Shown: positions 33,477 to 43,700 of the stretch, one piece after another
How positions within the stretch are numbered: position 1 is the stretch's first letter
Layout of the letters: the number at the start of each line of letters is the position of its first letter
From: Peribacillus sp044761985
GTDB lineage: Bacteria; Bacillota; Bacilli; Bacillales; DSM-1321
DNA: 64,000 nucleotides
NCBI RefSeq assembly: GCF_044761985.1
Contig: NZ_JBIWDK010000003.1
Span: 248,001-312,000, forward strand
Direction of reading: 5' to 3'
The notes under the pieces: model-generated
What the model was told of the DNA's origin: nothing
The model's database searches: none
What the model saw: the letters and a program-made list of their open reading frames with translations, nothing else
Program-made: the position numbers and the translations under genes

Positions 33477-34064
33477 TTATTCGACTTCCTTCATAATGGC
33501 TTGATATACCTCATCTTTACCAAAATCATATTCCCCCATGCCGAAAACTTCAACAACACGATTATCAGTATCTAGTAAATAAGTGGCCGTACTATGAACG
33601 AATTCCCCGGTCCCCGAATCCCGAAATAGAAAATCGAATTGATCCGTGAGTTTTTTCGTATCCTCGGGTGTACCCCGTAAGAACTCCCACCCTTCCGTGT
33701 TGTTCATTTCAAACGCTTGGGCATATGATTTCATTTTATCTATGGTATCCATTTCCGGATTAAACGTAACGGTCAAAAACTCCACTTCCTTCCCAAAAAT
33801 ATCCTGCTTCACAAGTTCATCCCGAATTTTTTGCATTTGATAGGTGGTGTTTGGACATAAATCTGGACAATCAAGGTATATGAATTCTAATAGGCGAACT
33901 TTGGGCTTTAAATTGGAGAAGCTGTATGTACCCCCGTCATGGGTATTCATCGTAATTTCTTCGGGAAACGCCATTTTTGCCTGGCGGTACTCTGTAAAAT
34001 AGTAGATGCCCGATCCAATTCCAATGACCAATAATGTAGTGAAAATAATATAAATCTTTTTCAT
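33477..34064 (-). CDS. SCO1/SenC family thioredoxin-fold protein
   Basis: 195 residues from the ATG at 34064 (GGTGG upstream on the minus strand). An N-terminal membrane anchor (IYIIFTTLLVIGIGSGIYYF) is followed by a thioredoxin-like domain with LDCPDLCPNT, the CxxxC copper site, near residue 67, and the conserved His in VHSTATYLLD. SCO proteins deliver copper or reduce cysteines during cytochrome c oxidase assembly outside the membrane. This seems a divergent paralogue; no cytochrome genes are nearby. Confidence 0.82.
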   Translation of the reverse strand: MKKIYIIFTTLLVIGIGSGIYYFTEYRQAKMAFPEEITMNTHDGGTYSFSNLKPKVRLLEFIYLDCPDLCPNTTYQMQKIRDELVKQDIFGKEVEFLTVTFNPEMDTIDKMKSYAQAFEMNNTEGWEFLRGTPEDTKKLTDQFDFLFRDSGTGEFVHSTATYLLDTDNRVVEVFGMGEYDFGKDEVYQAIMKEVE

Positions 34065-34257
34065 CGTATCTTCCACCTCAAGTCTGATATTCTATCTTCA
34101 CTATACAGGATGAAATTCCTATAGAAGGAATGAAATTGGGTGTAATCATGAACATTTATGGACAATTATTTATCAAAGGGATTGGAAATACGGTTCTAAC
34201 CTGTCCATTTTGGATTAAACTATAAAAAAGGCACGATTGTTTTAAAGGAGGGGCTTC

Positions 34258-35523
34258 ATGGTAAGGAAATGGGCTGGAAGAGCAATTCTTATATATATCC
34301 TTTTTGTGGCCGTTATGTTTTGGTATATATTCTATGGTGCAGATACGGCAATCCCTCAGGCATTGCGCGGTACGGCGGCCGATCCTGCAGAATTTCTAAG
34401 CGCCAGGGAGCTTCAACTTAGTGAGGAGTATTCCGGGCTGCGAAACTTCATCTTTTTTGTTGCGACTCCCTATGAATGGCTAATGTATTTTTTCATACTT
34501 TTATTTGGACTTTCAAGGGGTTTTGAAAAATCGGCTACCACGATTTCTAAACGAAAAGGAATTCAAACGACCATATATCTATTTTGGCTCTCATTGGTTT
34601 CCTATGTAGCGTTGTTTCCAATCAGCTTCATGGGCTATCAGATGAGTAGACGGTATCATATAAGCACTCAGAGTTTTTCTTCATGGATGAAAGACGATAT
34701 CATCGATTTTTGGGTAAATTTCGGTACGATGTTCATCATCGTTGCCGTGCTATATTGGCTGATGAAAAAAAGTGCAAAGAAATGGTGGCTTTATGCCTGG
34801 TTACTATCCATTCCCTTTACCTTATTTCTCATGTTTGTCCAACCGGTATTAATCGACCCTTTGTATAATGATTTTTATCCACTGAAAAATAAAGAGTTGG
34901 AAACTGAAATCTTAGCACTTGCAAAGAGAGCAGATATTCCCGCAGAACATGTATACGAAGTGAATATGGCAGAAAAAACAAATGCTCTCAACGCCTATGT
35001 AACGGGAATAGGTTCGAACTCCAGGATCGTTCTTTGGGATACCACATTAAACAGGCTGGACGAAGATGAAATCTTGTTCATTATGGCACATGAAATGGCT
35101 CATTATGTGGAGAAGCATATTTATATCGGGATAGCAGGATATATCGGCATGACATTGGTGGGGCTATGGCTGACAGCAAAAATCATGAACTACGTCATAA
35201 GGCGATGGGGCCATTTACTTAAGGTACGATCCGTTGATCGAATCGCTTCATTGCCTCTTTTTCTCTTGATTATCTCTGTACTGCTGTTTGTTTCCAGCCC
35301 GCTATCGAACTATGTATCCCGTTACCAGGAAACGAGAGCGGACCGGTATGCGATTGAAATGACAGAAGACCATGAGGCTGCCATCACTTCATTCCAGGAA
35401 CTTACGAGGTCAGGGCTTAGCCAGGTGAACCCTCCGCTCCTGGTAAAATGGCTTCGTTATTCACATCCCACGATGCTTGAAAGAATATCTACGATAGAAA
35501 ATGAGGAAACAACGGGTGATTGA
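34258..35523 (+). CDS. yhfN: M48 family membrane metalloprotease YhfN
   Basis: 421 residues, RBS AAAGGAGGGG. N-terminal membrane region of the CAAX-prenyl-protease type (several helices between residues 7 and 200), then the M48 catalytic domain with ILFIMAHEMAHYVEKH near residue 280 (HExxH) and the third ligand region ETRADRYAIEM near residue 363. A membrane zinc protease; natural substrates are unknown. Matches B. subtilis yhfN in length and place. Confidence 0.92.
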   Translation: MVRKWAGRAILIYILFVAVMFWYIFYGADTAIPQALRGTAADPAEFLSARELQLSEEYSGLRNFIFFVATPYEWLMYFFILLFGLSRGFEKSATTISKRKGIQTTIYLFWLSLVSYVALFPISFMGYQMSRRYHISTQSFSSWMKDDIIDFWVNFGTMFIIVAVLYWLMKKSAKKWWLYAWLLSIPFTLFLMFVQPVLIDPLYNDFYPLKNKELETEILALAKRADIPAEHVYEVNMAEKTNALNAYVTGIGSNSRIVLWDTTLNRLDEDEILFIMAHEMAHYVEKHIYIGIAGYIGMTLVGLWLTAKIMNYVIRRWGHLLKVRSVDRIASLPLFLLIISVLLFVSSPLSNYVSRYQETRADRYAIEMTEDHEAAITSFQELTRSGLSQVNPPLLVKWLRYSHPTMLERISTIENEETTGD

Positions 35524-35524
35524 A

Positions 35525-35556
35525 AGCTAGCTTAACAGGCTGGCTTTTTTTCTTGC
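35525..35556 (+). terminator. intrinsic terminator of yhfN
   Basis: AAAGCTAGC / GCTGGCTTTTTTT-type hairpin (imperfect) with a T7 tail. Confidence 0.75.
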
Positions 35557-35676
35557 CTAACTTCAGGAAAAAGGAAAATTCTGAGTTTATTTTCAGAAAA
35601 AACTATCATTTTATAAATTTACCGTTCTCTACTATAATAAATGAAAATTCCCAGTGCGTTTTTAAGGAGACCAGCT

Positions 35677-36486
35677 ATGTATAATATAATTTTAATCACG
35701 TTAGGATCAGTGCTTGTTGCCTTAGCCTATAATTTATTCTTGATTCCCCATTTAATTTTGAGCAGCGGACTCAGTGGAATTGCGATCATGTTAGGAATCA
35801 TCACCCCAATCAATACAGGGGTATTGAATTTTATATTGAACCTTCCGCTACTCATTGTGGGCTATTTAAAGTTGGGGAGACGTTTTATCACTTATACGAT
35901 ATTATCAGTTGTCGTGATATCGGTGAGTTTGTATGTTATACCGATTCATGGCGTTTCGACGGAGCCGATATTATCTTCTTTGTTCGGGGGAGTCATTTCG
36001 GGCGTTGGCATCGGCATTATCTTTCGTGCTTCAGGGTCATCGGGAGGATTTGATATCATTGCCATGCTCCTGGCTAAGAAGAGGGACTTCCCGCTTGGGA
36101 CATTGCTATCAGGGATGAATGCGGTTGTGGTGATTGCTTCTGGATTCAAGTTTGGATGGGATGCGGCATTATACACATTGATTTCGATTTACGCGGCAGG
36201 CAAAGTGATCGATACGATCCATTCCAATCATATTAAATTGACGTTAATGATCGTCACAAAAAAAGGTGATGAGATGAAGGATCGGCTACTTACTAATTTA
36301 TACCGTGGCATTACGGTCATGGACGGGCAAGGTGCCTATTCGGGTGAGCAGAGCAAAGTGATGATGACGGTCATTACACGCTATCAGTTAACCGATGTGA
36401 AGGCGATGATCAAAGAAGTGGATCCGGATGCCTTCGTTAATATCACGGAAACGACTGAAGTCATGGGAATGTTTCATAAAGAATGA
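35677..36486 (+). CDS. YitT family membrane protein (DUF161/DUF2179)
   Basis: 269 residues. The ATG at 35677 has AAGGAGA upstream; an in-frame ATG at 35641 is only two bases past a TATAAT at 35633-35638 and so would lie upstream of the transcript. Five hydrophobic segments with the family pattern FLIPHLILSSGLSGIAIML and FRASGSSGGFDIIAMLL are followed by a soluble C-terminal DUF2179 domain (about residues 190-265). The family is of unknown transport or signalling role; several Bacillus paralogues exist. Confidence 0.88.
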   Translation: MYNIILITLGSVLVALAYNLFLIPHLILSSGLSGIAIMLGIITPINTGVLNFILNLPLLIVGYLKLGRRFITYTILSVVVISVSLYVIPIHGVSTEPILSSLFGGVISGVGIGIIFRASGSSGGFDIIAMLLAKKRDFPLGTLLSGMNAVVVIASGFKFGWDAALYTLISIYAAGKVIDTIHSNHIKLTLMIVTKKGDEMKDRLLTNLYRGITVMDGQGAYSGEQSKVMMTVITRYQLTDVKAMIKEVDPDAFVNITETTEVMGMFHKE

Positions 36487-36494
36487 TAAACGGA

Positions 36495-36526
36495 TAAAAG
36501 CCCCCCATATAAGGGAGGCTTTTTTG
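36495..36526 (+). terminator. intrinsic terminator after the YitT-family gene
   Basis: AAAGCC-CCC / GGGAGGCTTTTTT hairpin. Confidence 0.78.
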
Positions 36527-36548
36527 ACTTTATATTTCACATGGCTGC

Positions 36549-36785
36549 TTAATTTCCAAATTGTTTCAATAGAGTATTCATTTCATTACTCAGTTTTAGG
36601 AATAGAGGTTTGTCTTTAGTATCTAGAGCATGATCGATTTCTTTTGCCAGGATATTTTTTTTAGTAGTGAGAATGGATTCCATTATAATCATATCGATTA
36701 ACATTTCCTGAACGGCAGCATCATTTTTAACTTCACTCATGGATAAAGACTTCACTGACTCTGAATATGATTTATCATTTTTCAA
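36549..36785 (-). CDS. IDEAL-domain protein
   Basis: 78 residues from the TTG at 36785, chosen because AGGGGTGG is five to six bases upstream; an in-frame GTG at 36794 overlaps that site. The C-terminal half carries an IDEAL-domain sequence, KEIDHALDTKDKPLFLKL near residue 47. IDEAL proteins in Bacillus are small and soluble, and the motif also occurs at the C-terminus of ComK-related and YpiB-type proteins; here it sits divergent from comK. Specific function is unknown. Confidence 0.78.
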   Translation of the reverse strand: MKNDKSYSESVKSLSMSEVKNDAAVQEMLIDMIIMESILTTKKNILAKEIDHALDTKDKPLFLKLSNEMNTLLKQFGN

Positions 36786-36956
36786 AGTAACCACCCCTGA
36801 CCCTTTTTATTAGTATATGGATTTGAGGATGTAAAATCAACAGAAAATTTAAAATAATTAGAAAAAATATAAATGTGTCGTTAAAATGACGAGGTAACAT
36901 GGCCGCTTAAAGAATTCTTAATTTTTTGTGAACTTAAATGTAACCTGTATTATTTA

Positions 36957-36965
36957 TGCTATTAT
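36957..36965 (+). promoter_or_regulatory. probable extended -10 of comK
   Basis: TGCTATTAT, an extended -10 without a recognisable -35, as is common for activator-dependent promoters. The 288-bp region upstream is AT-rich; ComK AT-boxes (AAAA-N5-TTTT) could not be assigned with certainty. Confidence 0.4.
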
Positions 36966-37073
36966 AGTGGAGAATTTAACGCGTTTTCGGATAAATCTTT
37001 CATGTGGAAGTCATCATCCTTTTTTGCAAAGTTGATATTCCATAAAAATAAATGAGGTAGAGGTGGATGTAAT

Positions 37074-37640
37074 TTGAATGAAAGCACTCAGGGATTAATC
37101 GAGGAATATGAAATCACCCCGTATACACTTATGGTCATGCCCATTAATTATGGAAGTAAAATTTACTCCCGGATCATTGAATTGGAAGATGAGTTCATTT
37201 CTCCATTCAAGCCTTTGGATATAATCAAGAAAAGCTGTGAGTACTTTGGCTCCAGCTATGGGGGAAGGAAAGATGGTACAAAACAACTCATAAATATCAC
37301 CCATAAGGCACCAATAGCAATCGATCCAACCAGTTCCATTTTCTTCTTTCCGACTACATCTCCCTTGCGCCCCCAATGCACCTGGTTAGCACATGAACAT
37401 GTAGTCTCCTTTGTCCGACTCAATTCCAAGCAGACCACCGTCACATTCAGGAACAGAAAAACATTCGACATAGATGTATCAAGCAGTTCATTTGAAAATC
37501 AGCTGCACCGGACCTCCTTTTTGAAATCCAAATTGATTCAAAGGATTGAGGAAACGAAAAGGAAATCCTTTTACTTATTTACCGAAACGGATGGTCTTAA
37601 AGCTTCGGAAATGACATCGAAATATCCATTGCTAAAATAA
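37074..37640 (+). CDS. comK: competence transcription factor ComK
   Basis: 188 residues from a TTG start with GAGGTGG upstream, near the 192 of B. subtilis ComK. Family features: INYGSKIYSRIIE near residue 24, FGSSYGGRKDGTK near residue 59, SIFFFPTTSPLRP near residue 87 and WLAHEHV near residue 103. ComK binds AT-boxes in the minor groove and switches on DNA-uptake and recombination genes, including addAB, which are also in this window. Stability is normally controlled by MecA/ClpCP. Confidence 0.95.
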   Translation: MNESTQGLIEEYEITPYTLMVMPINYGSKIYSRIIELEDEFISPFKPLDIIKKSCEYFGSSYGGRKDGTKQLINITHKAPIAIDPTSSIFFFPTTSPLRPQCTWLAHEHVVSFVRLNSKQTTVTFRNRKTFDIDVSSSSFENQLHRTSFLKSKLIQRIEETKRKSFYLFTETDGLKASEMTSKYPLLK

Positions 37641-37822
37641 TCAGTGTGTTCAGGAAAAGGCGTTGTTTCTCTAGTGGAGGCAATGTCTTTATTTAGGTTA
37701 TTTTCAAAGGGGAGGAGGACCTCCTTCGATTCATGATAAAGAATAGGGGGTGAAAAAATATTTACTAAAGGGGGAATCTTTGGTAATATTTAGCCTTAGA
37801 ATAAGGATGGAGTGTTACAGCA

Positions 37823-38656
37823 ATGTATAACAGAATGTACGGAAAAGTCGAATCGCTAGAAAGTTTAGTAAATATGGTACCTATAATTAAAGCTGCTGTG
37901 CCTTCTGATTTGTCGATTGCCATATGTGATTTAGAGAAATTCATTGCTTATTTTCCAGGTGAAAGTATAAATATGCATATCCAAAAAGGGCAGTCGTTAA
38001 ATCCAGAAGAACCCCTCGCCGTGGCATTGAGTGAGGATAAACCATTAAGGGCTGATGTACCAGCTGATTTTTATGGGTTCGAGTTTACTGGAACGGCCGT
38101 GCCCCTACATGATAAAAATAATCAAGTCATCGGTGGCATAGCTATCCAGTTACGCAGGCAAAGTGAATTAAGAACGATTGCGGATCAAATTTCTGTATCG
38201 CTGAGCCAGGCCAATGAGCGGATTACGGATATTGCAAAGGGATCCTATACCTTAGCGGATGTTTCCAACCAACTTCTTACATCTTCCGAAAAAGCCGAAG
38301 AGGACGTTAAAAATACGGATGAGATCTTGTCAATGATTAAAAGGGTGGCGACCCAAACCAATTTATTGGGATTAAATGCCGCCATAGAGGCCGCACGAGC
38401 TGGTGAAAAAGGCAAAGGGTTTGAAGTGGTGGCTAAGGAAATCAGGAAGTTTTCTAAAGAAACTGTCGCATCCACGGAATTGATTCGTGAAAAACTTGTG
38501 CAAATCCAAGAAGTGACCAAACTGATGGGGACCTCGATTAATCGAATAGCTTCCGTGGGTCAAGAGCAGGCTGCTTCCATTCAGGAAATTTCAACTTTTG
38601 TAGAAGAAATCAAAAAGATGTCTGATGAGCTCAATCAATTTACCGATAAGTTATAA
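37823..38656 (+). CDS. soluble methyl-accepting chemotaxis protein (YfmS-like)
   Basis: 277 residues with no membrane segment. The N-terminal ~110 residues form a putative sensor domain (PFAM-like heme/PAS-type fold not identifiable by eye, beginning SLVNMVPIIKAAVPSDLSIAICDLEKF). The C-terminal half is a short MCP signalling coiled coil with the hairpin tip MIKRVATQTNLLGLNAAIEAARAGEKGKGF split around residue 190. Length and layout match soluble chemoreceptors such as B. subtilis YfmS, which signal through CheA. Confidence 0.85.
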   Translation: MYNRMYGKVESLESLVNMVPIIKAAVPSDLSIAICDLEKFIAYFPGESINMHIQKGQSLNPEEPLAVALSEDKPLRADVPADFYGFEFTGTAVPLHDKNNQVIGGIAIQLRRQSELRTIADQISVSLSQANERITDIAKGSYTLADVSNQLLTSSEKAEEDVKNTDEILSMIKRVATQTNLLGLNAAIEAARAGEKGKGFEVVAKEIRKFSKETVASTELIREKLVQIQEVTKLMGTSINRIASVGQEQAASIQEISTFVEEIKKMSDELNQFTDKL

Positions 38657-38660
38657 GAGG

Positions 38661-38690
38661 AAGTCAACAGCTTTTGTTGGCTTTTTATTT
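38661..38690 (+). terminator. intrinsic terminator of the chemoreceptor gene
   Basis: AGTCAACA / TGTTGGCT stem with GU pair, then TTTTATTT. Confidence 0.7.
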
Positions 38691-38713
38691 GTTCACCGAA
38701 AAAAGCAGGGGTG

Positions 38714-39091
38714 TTAAATTTTTTCAGGTTTATACACCCTTTCAAAAAAGTAATAACACAGAATCTCTTCCGTTTTATTACGAAGGCGGGGATTGAAATA
38801 GTTATGATGCTCTTCATACCCTTTATATAAAAAGCAATACATCGTGAATGATTCGTCGCCGTTTAATTTGCTTACCTTGATATTCCCCTTGCGCAAATAG
38901 CGACGAACCTCGACGAGATCCTCCTGGACTGACTTTAGAGCACGCTCAATAAGTTTTGAATAGGGCCTTTTTAATTTAAACGGACTTGATTCGATGACCT
39001 TGAGATCCCGGTTTAAGATTGTAATCACCATGGGAAGGTAGATGGCTTTTTCAATCATATTTCGGTCAGCCTCTGGAATACGGGTCATCAT
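38714..39091 (-). CDS. yhjD: YhjD family protein
   Basis: 125 residues, soluble. Begins MTRIPEADRNMIEKAIYLPMVITIL after a first Met and contains PFKLKRPYSKLIERAL, a pattern matching B. subtilis YhjD, which lies next to yhjE and sipV as here. The ATG is preceded by AAAGGGG on the minus strand. Function is unknown. Confidence 0.78.
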   Translation of the reverse strand: MMTRIPEADRNMIEKAIYLPMVITILNRDLKVIESSPFKLKRPYSKLIERALKSVQEDLVEVRRYLRKGNIKVSKLNGDESFTMYCFLYKGYEEHHNYFNPRLRNKTEEILCYYFFERVYKPEKI

Positions 39092-39373
39092 GACCGCCCC
39101 TTTCTAATTAACGTTCTCTTATTTTATGTATGTCGGATAATTTATAGAACGTATGTTCTATTTAATATCCTAACTTAAGTGGATTTGATATGCAAGCGCT
39201 TTTGTCAATCACGTGAAATTTTCGTTAATAAGATTATGATTTCCTGAGTTAGGGAAAGTATGATGATAGATGGGTAATTATTCTTGCAATTTAAGAAGAA
39301 AGTGTTATATCTAAATTAGAACGGTTTTATTATGTGATGCTGCTTGATAGAAAGCAAGCCAAGGGAGATAGTC

Positions 39374-39988
39374 ATGAATTTGGATACTATATTTGAGTGG
39401 ATTACTCTTGAACATATATCAGGGCTTATTCAGCAATATCGTTCATTCGGCCCGATTCCAGGAATTTTGTTGCCGATGTTAGAAGCGTTTTTGCCTTTTT
39501 TACCTTTATTTGTGTTTGTCGTGGCCAATGCTACAGCTTTTGGCCTATGGTGGGGATTTTTATTTTCTTGGATTGGGGCGGTAGGTGGTGCGTTTCTGGT
39601 CTTTTTTGTTTTTAGACGATACGGACAGATGAGGTTCTTCCGTTTTCTTCAGAAACATAAACAGGTGCAAAGATTGATGAACTGGGTGGAAAGCCATGGT
39701 TTCAGTCCATTGTTTCTCTTGCTTTGTTTCCCCTTCACGCCATCTGCGCTCGTTAATATCGTTGCAGGGCTCTCGAAGGTTAGCACGTTACAATATGCGC
39801 TGGCGGTAATCGGCGGAAAGGCAGTGATGATCTTTACGATCAGTTTCGTCGGATACGATATTGTATCATTGATTCAAAAACCATTACGTACCGTGATTGT
39901 CGGAATCATCATTTTCATCCTTTGGGTTGTCGGAAAAAGATTGGAAGTAAGGCTAAATAAAAGCATGAAAAAAGAAGAAGGGAAATAA
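39374..39988 (+). CDS. yhjE: YhjE, VTT/TVP38-type membrane protein
   Basis: 204 residues from the ATG at 39374 (AAGGGAG upstream). Membrane protein of the DedA/TVP38/VTT family with about five helices; characteristic segments are the reentrant LPMLEAFLPFLPLF and the FPFTPSALVNIVAGLSKVS motif. The family is linked to lipid or membrane homeostasis (lipid scramblase/flippase activity in relatives). The signal peptidase gene follows after 24 bases, probably co-transcribed. Confidence 0.85.
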   Translation: MNLDTIFEWITLEHISGLIQQYRSFGPIPGILLPMLEAFLPFLPLFVFVVANATAFGLWWGFLFSWIGAVGGAFLVFFVFRRYGQMRFFRFLQKHKQVQRLMNWVESHGFSPLFLLLCFPFTPSALVNIVAGLSKVSTLQYALAVIGGKAVMIFTISFVGYDIVSLIQKPLRTVIVGIIIFILWVVGKRLEVRLNKSMKKEEGK

Positions 39989-40012
39989 CTTAGAATATAC
40001 AACTAGTAGGGG

Positions 40013-40585
40013 TTGGGGAATCTGAGAAAATCAAAAAAGCATTCAGTATCCGACTGGATAAAATCAGGCATGGTAGCCTTTATCATTTACATCTTGATCC
40101 GTACCTTTTTCTTTTCAAGCTATGCCGTAGAAGGGGAGTCCATGCAACCTACACTGGGTGAAGGCGATAAACTCATTGTAAATAAAGTGAAATACCAAAT
40201 CAGCGATATCAATCGATTTGATGTTATAGTTTTCCATGCGCATGTCGGGGAGAATTATGTAAAACGGGTAATAGGTGTTCAAGGAGACGATATTCGTTAT
40301 AAGGATGATTGGCTTTACATAAACGGTAAGAAAGTGCCTGAACCATACCTTGATCATTTAAAGGTAGGATATCCGGGCCAGGATTTTACGGGTAATTTTA
40401 CATTGAAAGAATTAACGGGCAAATCCATAGTTCCTGATGGCAAGCTTTTCGTTATGGGTGATAATCGACTCGAAAGTGAAGATAGCAGGCACCTAGGTTA
40501 TATTTCAATGGATAAGGTAGTAGGCAAAGTCGATGTAAGATATTGGCCAATACAAGATTTTAATGTGGATTTTATAGGTGAATGA
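40013..40585 (+). CDS. sipV: type I signal peptidase (SipV position)
   Basis: 190 residues, TTG start. One N-terminal membrane anchor (residues 19-34) precedes the catalytic domain. The nucleophile Ser43 is in EGESMQPT and the general base Lys84 in YVKRVIG, matching the S43/K83 spacing of B. subtilis SipS; MGDNRLESEDSRHLG is box E. It cleaves Sec signal peptides outside the membrane. The location after yhjE corresponds to sipV, though the length is closer to SipS/SipT. Confidence 0.92.
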   Translation: MGNLRKSKKHSVSDWIKSGMVAFIIYILIRTFFFSSYAVEGESMQPTLGEGDKLIVNKVKYQISDINRFDVIVFHAHVGENYVKRVIGVQGDDIRYKDDWLYINGKKVPEPYLDHLKVGYPGQDFTGNFTLKELTGKSIVPDGKLFVMGDNRLESEDSRHLGYISMDKVVGKVDVRYWPIQDFNVDFIGE

Positions 40586-40591
40586 CTGTGG

Positions 40592-40619
40592 GAGCCCTCT
40601 ATAGGAAGGGCTTTTTTTT
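40592..40619 (+). terminator. intrinsic terminator of sip gene
   Basis: AGCCCT / AGGGCT stem followed by T8. Confidence 0.85.
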
Positions 40620-40773
40620 GAACGGAATACGAACGTATGGTTGGTTTTCGTCGTTAGAAAGCGGTAAACTATAGGGAAAAGAGTCATAATTGGAAGAAGA
40701 ATCGTGTCAAAAAATAGACAGTATTTCTGGTATGATAGGTCTAGAGATATTGAAATAAAAAGGGGGGAAACAG

Positions 40774-43700
40774 ATGTCACTCCGGTTTTTAATTGGAAGG
40801 TCGGGCACAGGTAAAACATCGAAGGTATTGGATGAAATCCGCAACGGGCTAATGGAGAATCCTGAAGGGAATCCGATCATCTATCTGGTTCCTGATCAGA
40901 TGACATTTTTATCAGAATATAAATTAATTAAGACGCCGGGACTCGAAGGAATGATTCGGACGCAAGTATTCAGTTTTAGCCGGCTTGCATGGCGAGTTCT
41001 CCAGGAGACAGGTGGCATGAGCCGAATCCATTTGGACAGTGTCGGCGTTAATATGTTGATACGGAAAATCATGGAGGATAAAAAAGATGAATTGAAAATG
41101 TTCCGCCGATCAGCGGACAAGCAAGGATTCGTCTCCCAGATGGAGCAGATGCTTGCCGAATTCAAGCAGTACTGCATCCAGCCGGGTGATATTCGGAGGT
41201 ATTTGGACGAAAAGTCACCGGGTGGTGGTGGAGTACAAGATAAATTATCTGATCTTGAGCTCATTTATCAGTCATTTGAGGATGAAATGATCGGAAAATA
41301 TTTAGATTCAGAGGATTATTTCACTTTACTGATAGAAAAAATGGCAGAGTCTTCGTATATAAAAAATGCAGATATCTATATAGATGGTTTTTACAGTCTG
41401 ACGCCACAGGAATTAATGATCGTGGAAGAAATGATGAAGCTATGTAAGAGTGTGACCATCGCATTGACGCTCGACCAGCCTTATAGGCAATTTACGCCGG
41501 ATGATCTGCATTTGTTCAGGCAAACGGGAAATCTCTATAACCAGCTTTATCAAGCGGGACAAAGAACGGGGGTCTTTATCGAACAGGACCACGTTCTGAA
41601 CAGCACGGCGAAGTTCAATCGAAATCCTGGGCTGAAACACCTTGAAACATATTTTGCGCTTCGTCCCGCACAGAAGTACGATCAGCCATCTGGTGTAACG
41701 ATTGCTCAGGCCGTTAACCGCAGAGCGGAGATTGAAGGGGTGGCTCGGAACATCCTGACGCTTGTCAGACAAGGTCAGTGCCGTTTTCGCGATATTGCGA
41801 TTCTAATGCGAAATGGGGATGCCTACGAAGATATCCTCCAGACGGTCTTCCGTGACTATCAAATTCCGCTTTTCGTGGATTCCAAGCGGACGATGCTCAA
41901 TCATCCATTGATTGAGCTGATCCGGTCGACACTTGAGATCATCAATGGGTTCTGGCGTTATGAACCGGTCTTTCGTGCCATTAAGACCGAACTTCTATTT
42001 CCCCTGCAACAAAGTCATGACAGAATGCGCGAACAAGTAGACAAGCTTGAGAACTACGTGCTTGCCAGGGGAATCAAAGGGGCTGGATGGACCACAAAAG
42101 ATCGTTGGACCTACCGTCGATTCCGTGGATTGGAGCTTGAGGACCGTCCCCAGACGAGTAAGGAAATGCAACTGGAGCAAGAGCTCAATGATTTGAAACA
42201 CCTATTTACAGAGCCCATCATTAAGCTATCAAAACGGGTGAAGAAGTCGGCGAATGGAAGAGAATTATGCGAGGCCCTTTATTTGTATTTGGAAGAATTG
42301 CATGTACCGGAAAAATTGGAAAAGATGAAGCTTGAAGCAGAAGAGGATGGCGATCTGGTGTCAGCCAGGGAACATGAACAATCGTGGAATGCGGTTGTTG
42401 ATTTGCTTGATCAATTCGTGGAACTGTTAAGTGAAGAGGAAATCTCGATGAAACAGTTTGCAATCATTATAGAAGCAGGTCTGGAATCATTGGAATTTTC
42501 CTTAGTGCCACAGGCAATCGATCAAGTCCTTGTCGCTAATCTGGACCTGTCCCGATTGGATGACGTGAAGACGGCTTTCGTCATTGGCCTGAATGAAGGG
42601 GTCTTACCAGGAAAAGCCGTTTCTGATGGAGTGTTTTCCGATAGTGACCGCGACATGCTTTTGGCGAGAGGGCTTGATGTTGCTCCAAGTTCAAAAGTTC
42701 GTCTTTTGGATGAGGAATTCACGGCCTATAAAGCCTTCACTACACCTTCGGAATCCCTTTATTTATCTTATCCACTCGCTGATGAAGAGGGAAAATCTCT
42801 TCTCCCGTCCTCTTATTTAAAACGAGTGAGGGATGTATTGCCGCATGTGAACGAGGCTTTTTATATGAACGATCCATCTGATCTGCCTGCCGGGGAACAG
42901 GTGAAATATGCAGCGAACTCAGAAGTGGCCCTGTCTTATCTGGCTGCGCAATTACAGTTGAAAAAACGGAACTACCCAATCCATCCGCTTTGGTGGGATG
43001 TCTATAATTCCATCATGGAGGACGAGACGGTTGGACCGACAGCCACTAAGGTGCTATCGAGTCTTTTTTACCAAAATAAAACCATGAAACTATCAGAGGA
43101 AACGAGTAAGCAATTATATGGCGAAACCATTCTGACTAGTGTATCGAGAATGGAAATGTTCAATAGCTGCCCGTTTTCCCATTATGCCGCACATGGCTTG
43201 AAACTAAGGGAACGACAGGTTTTCCGTTTGGACGCACCGGATATCGGTGAGATGTTCCATGGGGCGTTAAAAATGATTTCGGATTATTTAAATGAGCATG
43301 ATATCCCGTGGTCTTCTTTGACCAAGGAGCAATGTTTGGAGTTGGCTAGGAAAGCGGTGGAACAGCTTGCACCAAAGCTCCAGAATCAAATCCTGCTAAG
43401 TACGAACCGCCATCATTACTTGCGCAGAAAGCTGGAGCATGTGATTGGCCGGGCTTCGATTGTCTTGAGTGAACATGCCAAGGTTAGTGGGTTTGCCCCA
43501 ATCGGTTTGGAACTGGGCTTCGGAAAAAATGGAGAACTGCCCCCACTTTCGTTCACTTTGAAAAATGGGACGAAAATGGAATTGATTGGTCGGATAGACC
43601 GTGTTGATAAGGCCGATGAGGATGAGGGTGGCGTCTATTTGCGTATCCTTGATTATAAATCGAGTGAAAAGGAATTGAACATGAGTGAAGTCTACTATGG

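Noticed and set aside
36786..37073. ComK AT-boxes upstream of comK
   Set aside because: Autoregulatory boxes are expected from B. subtilis, but the AT-rich region gives no unambiguous AAAA-N5-TTTT pair at correct spacing.
39191..39204. cre-like sequence TGCAAGCGCTTTTG upstream of yhjE
   Set aside because: The core AAGCGCTT fits but the end CA is missing, and there is no carbon-use gene nearby; too weak to annotate.
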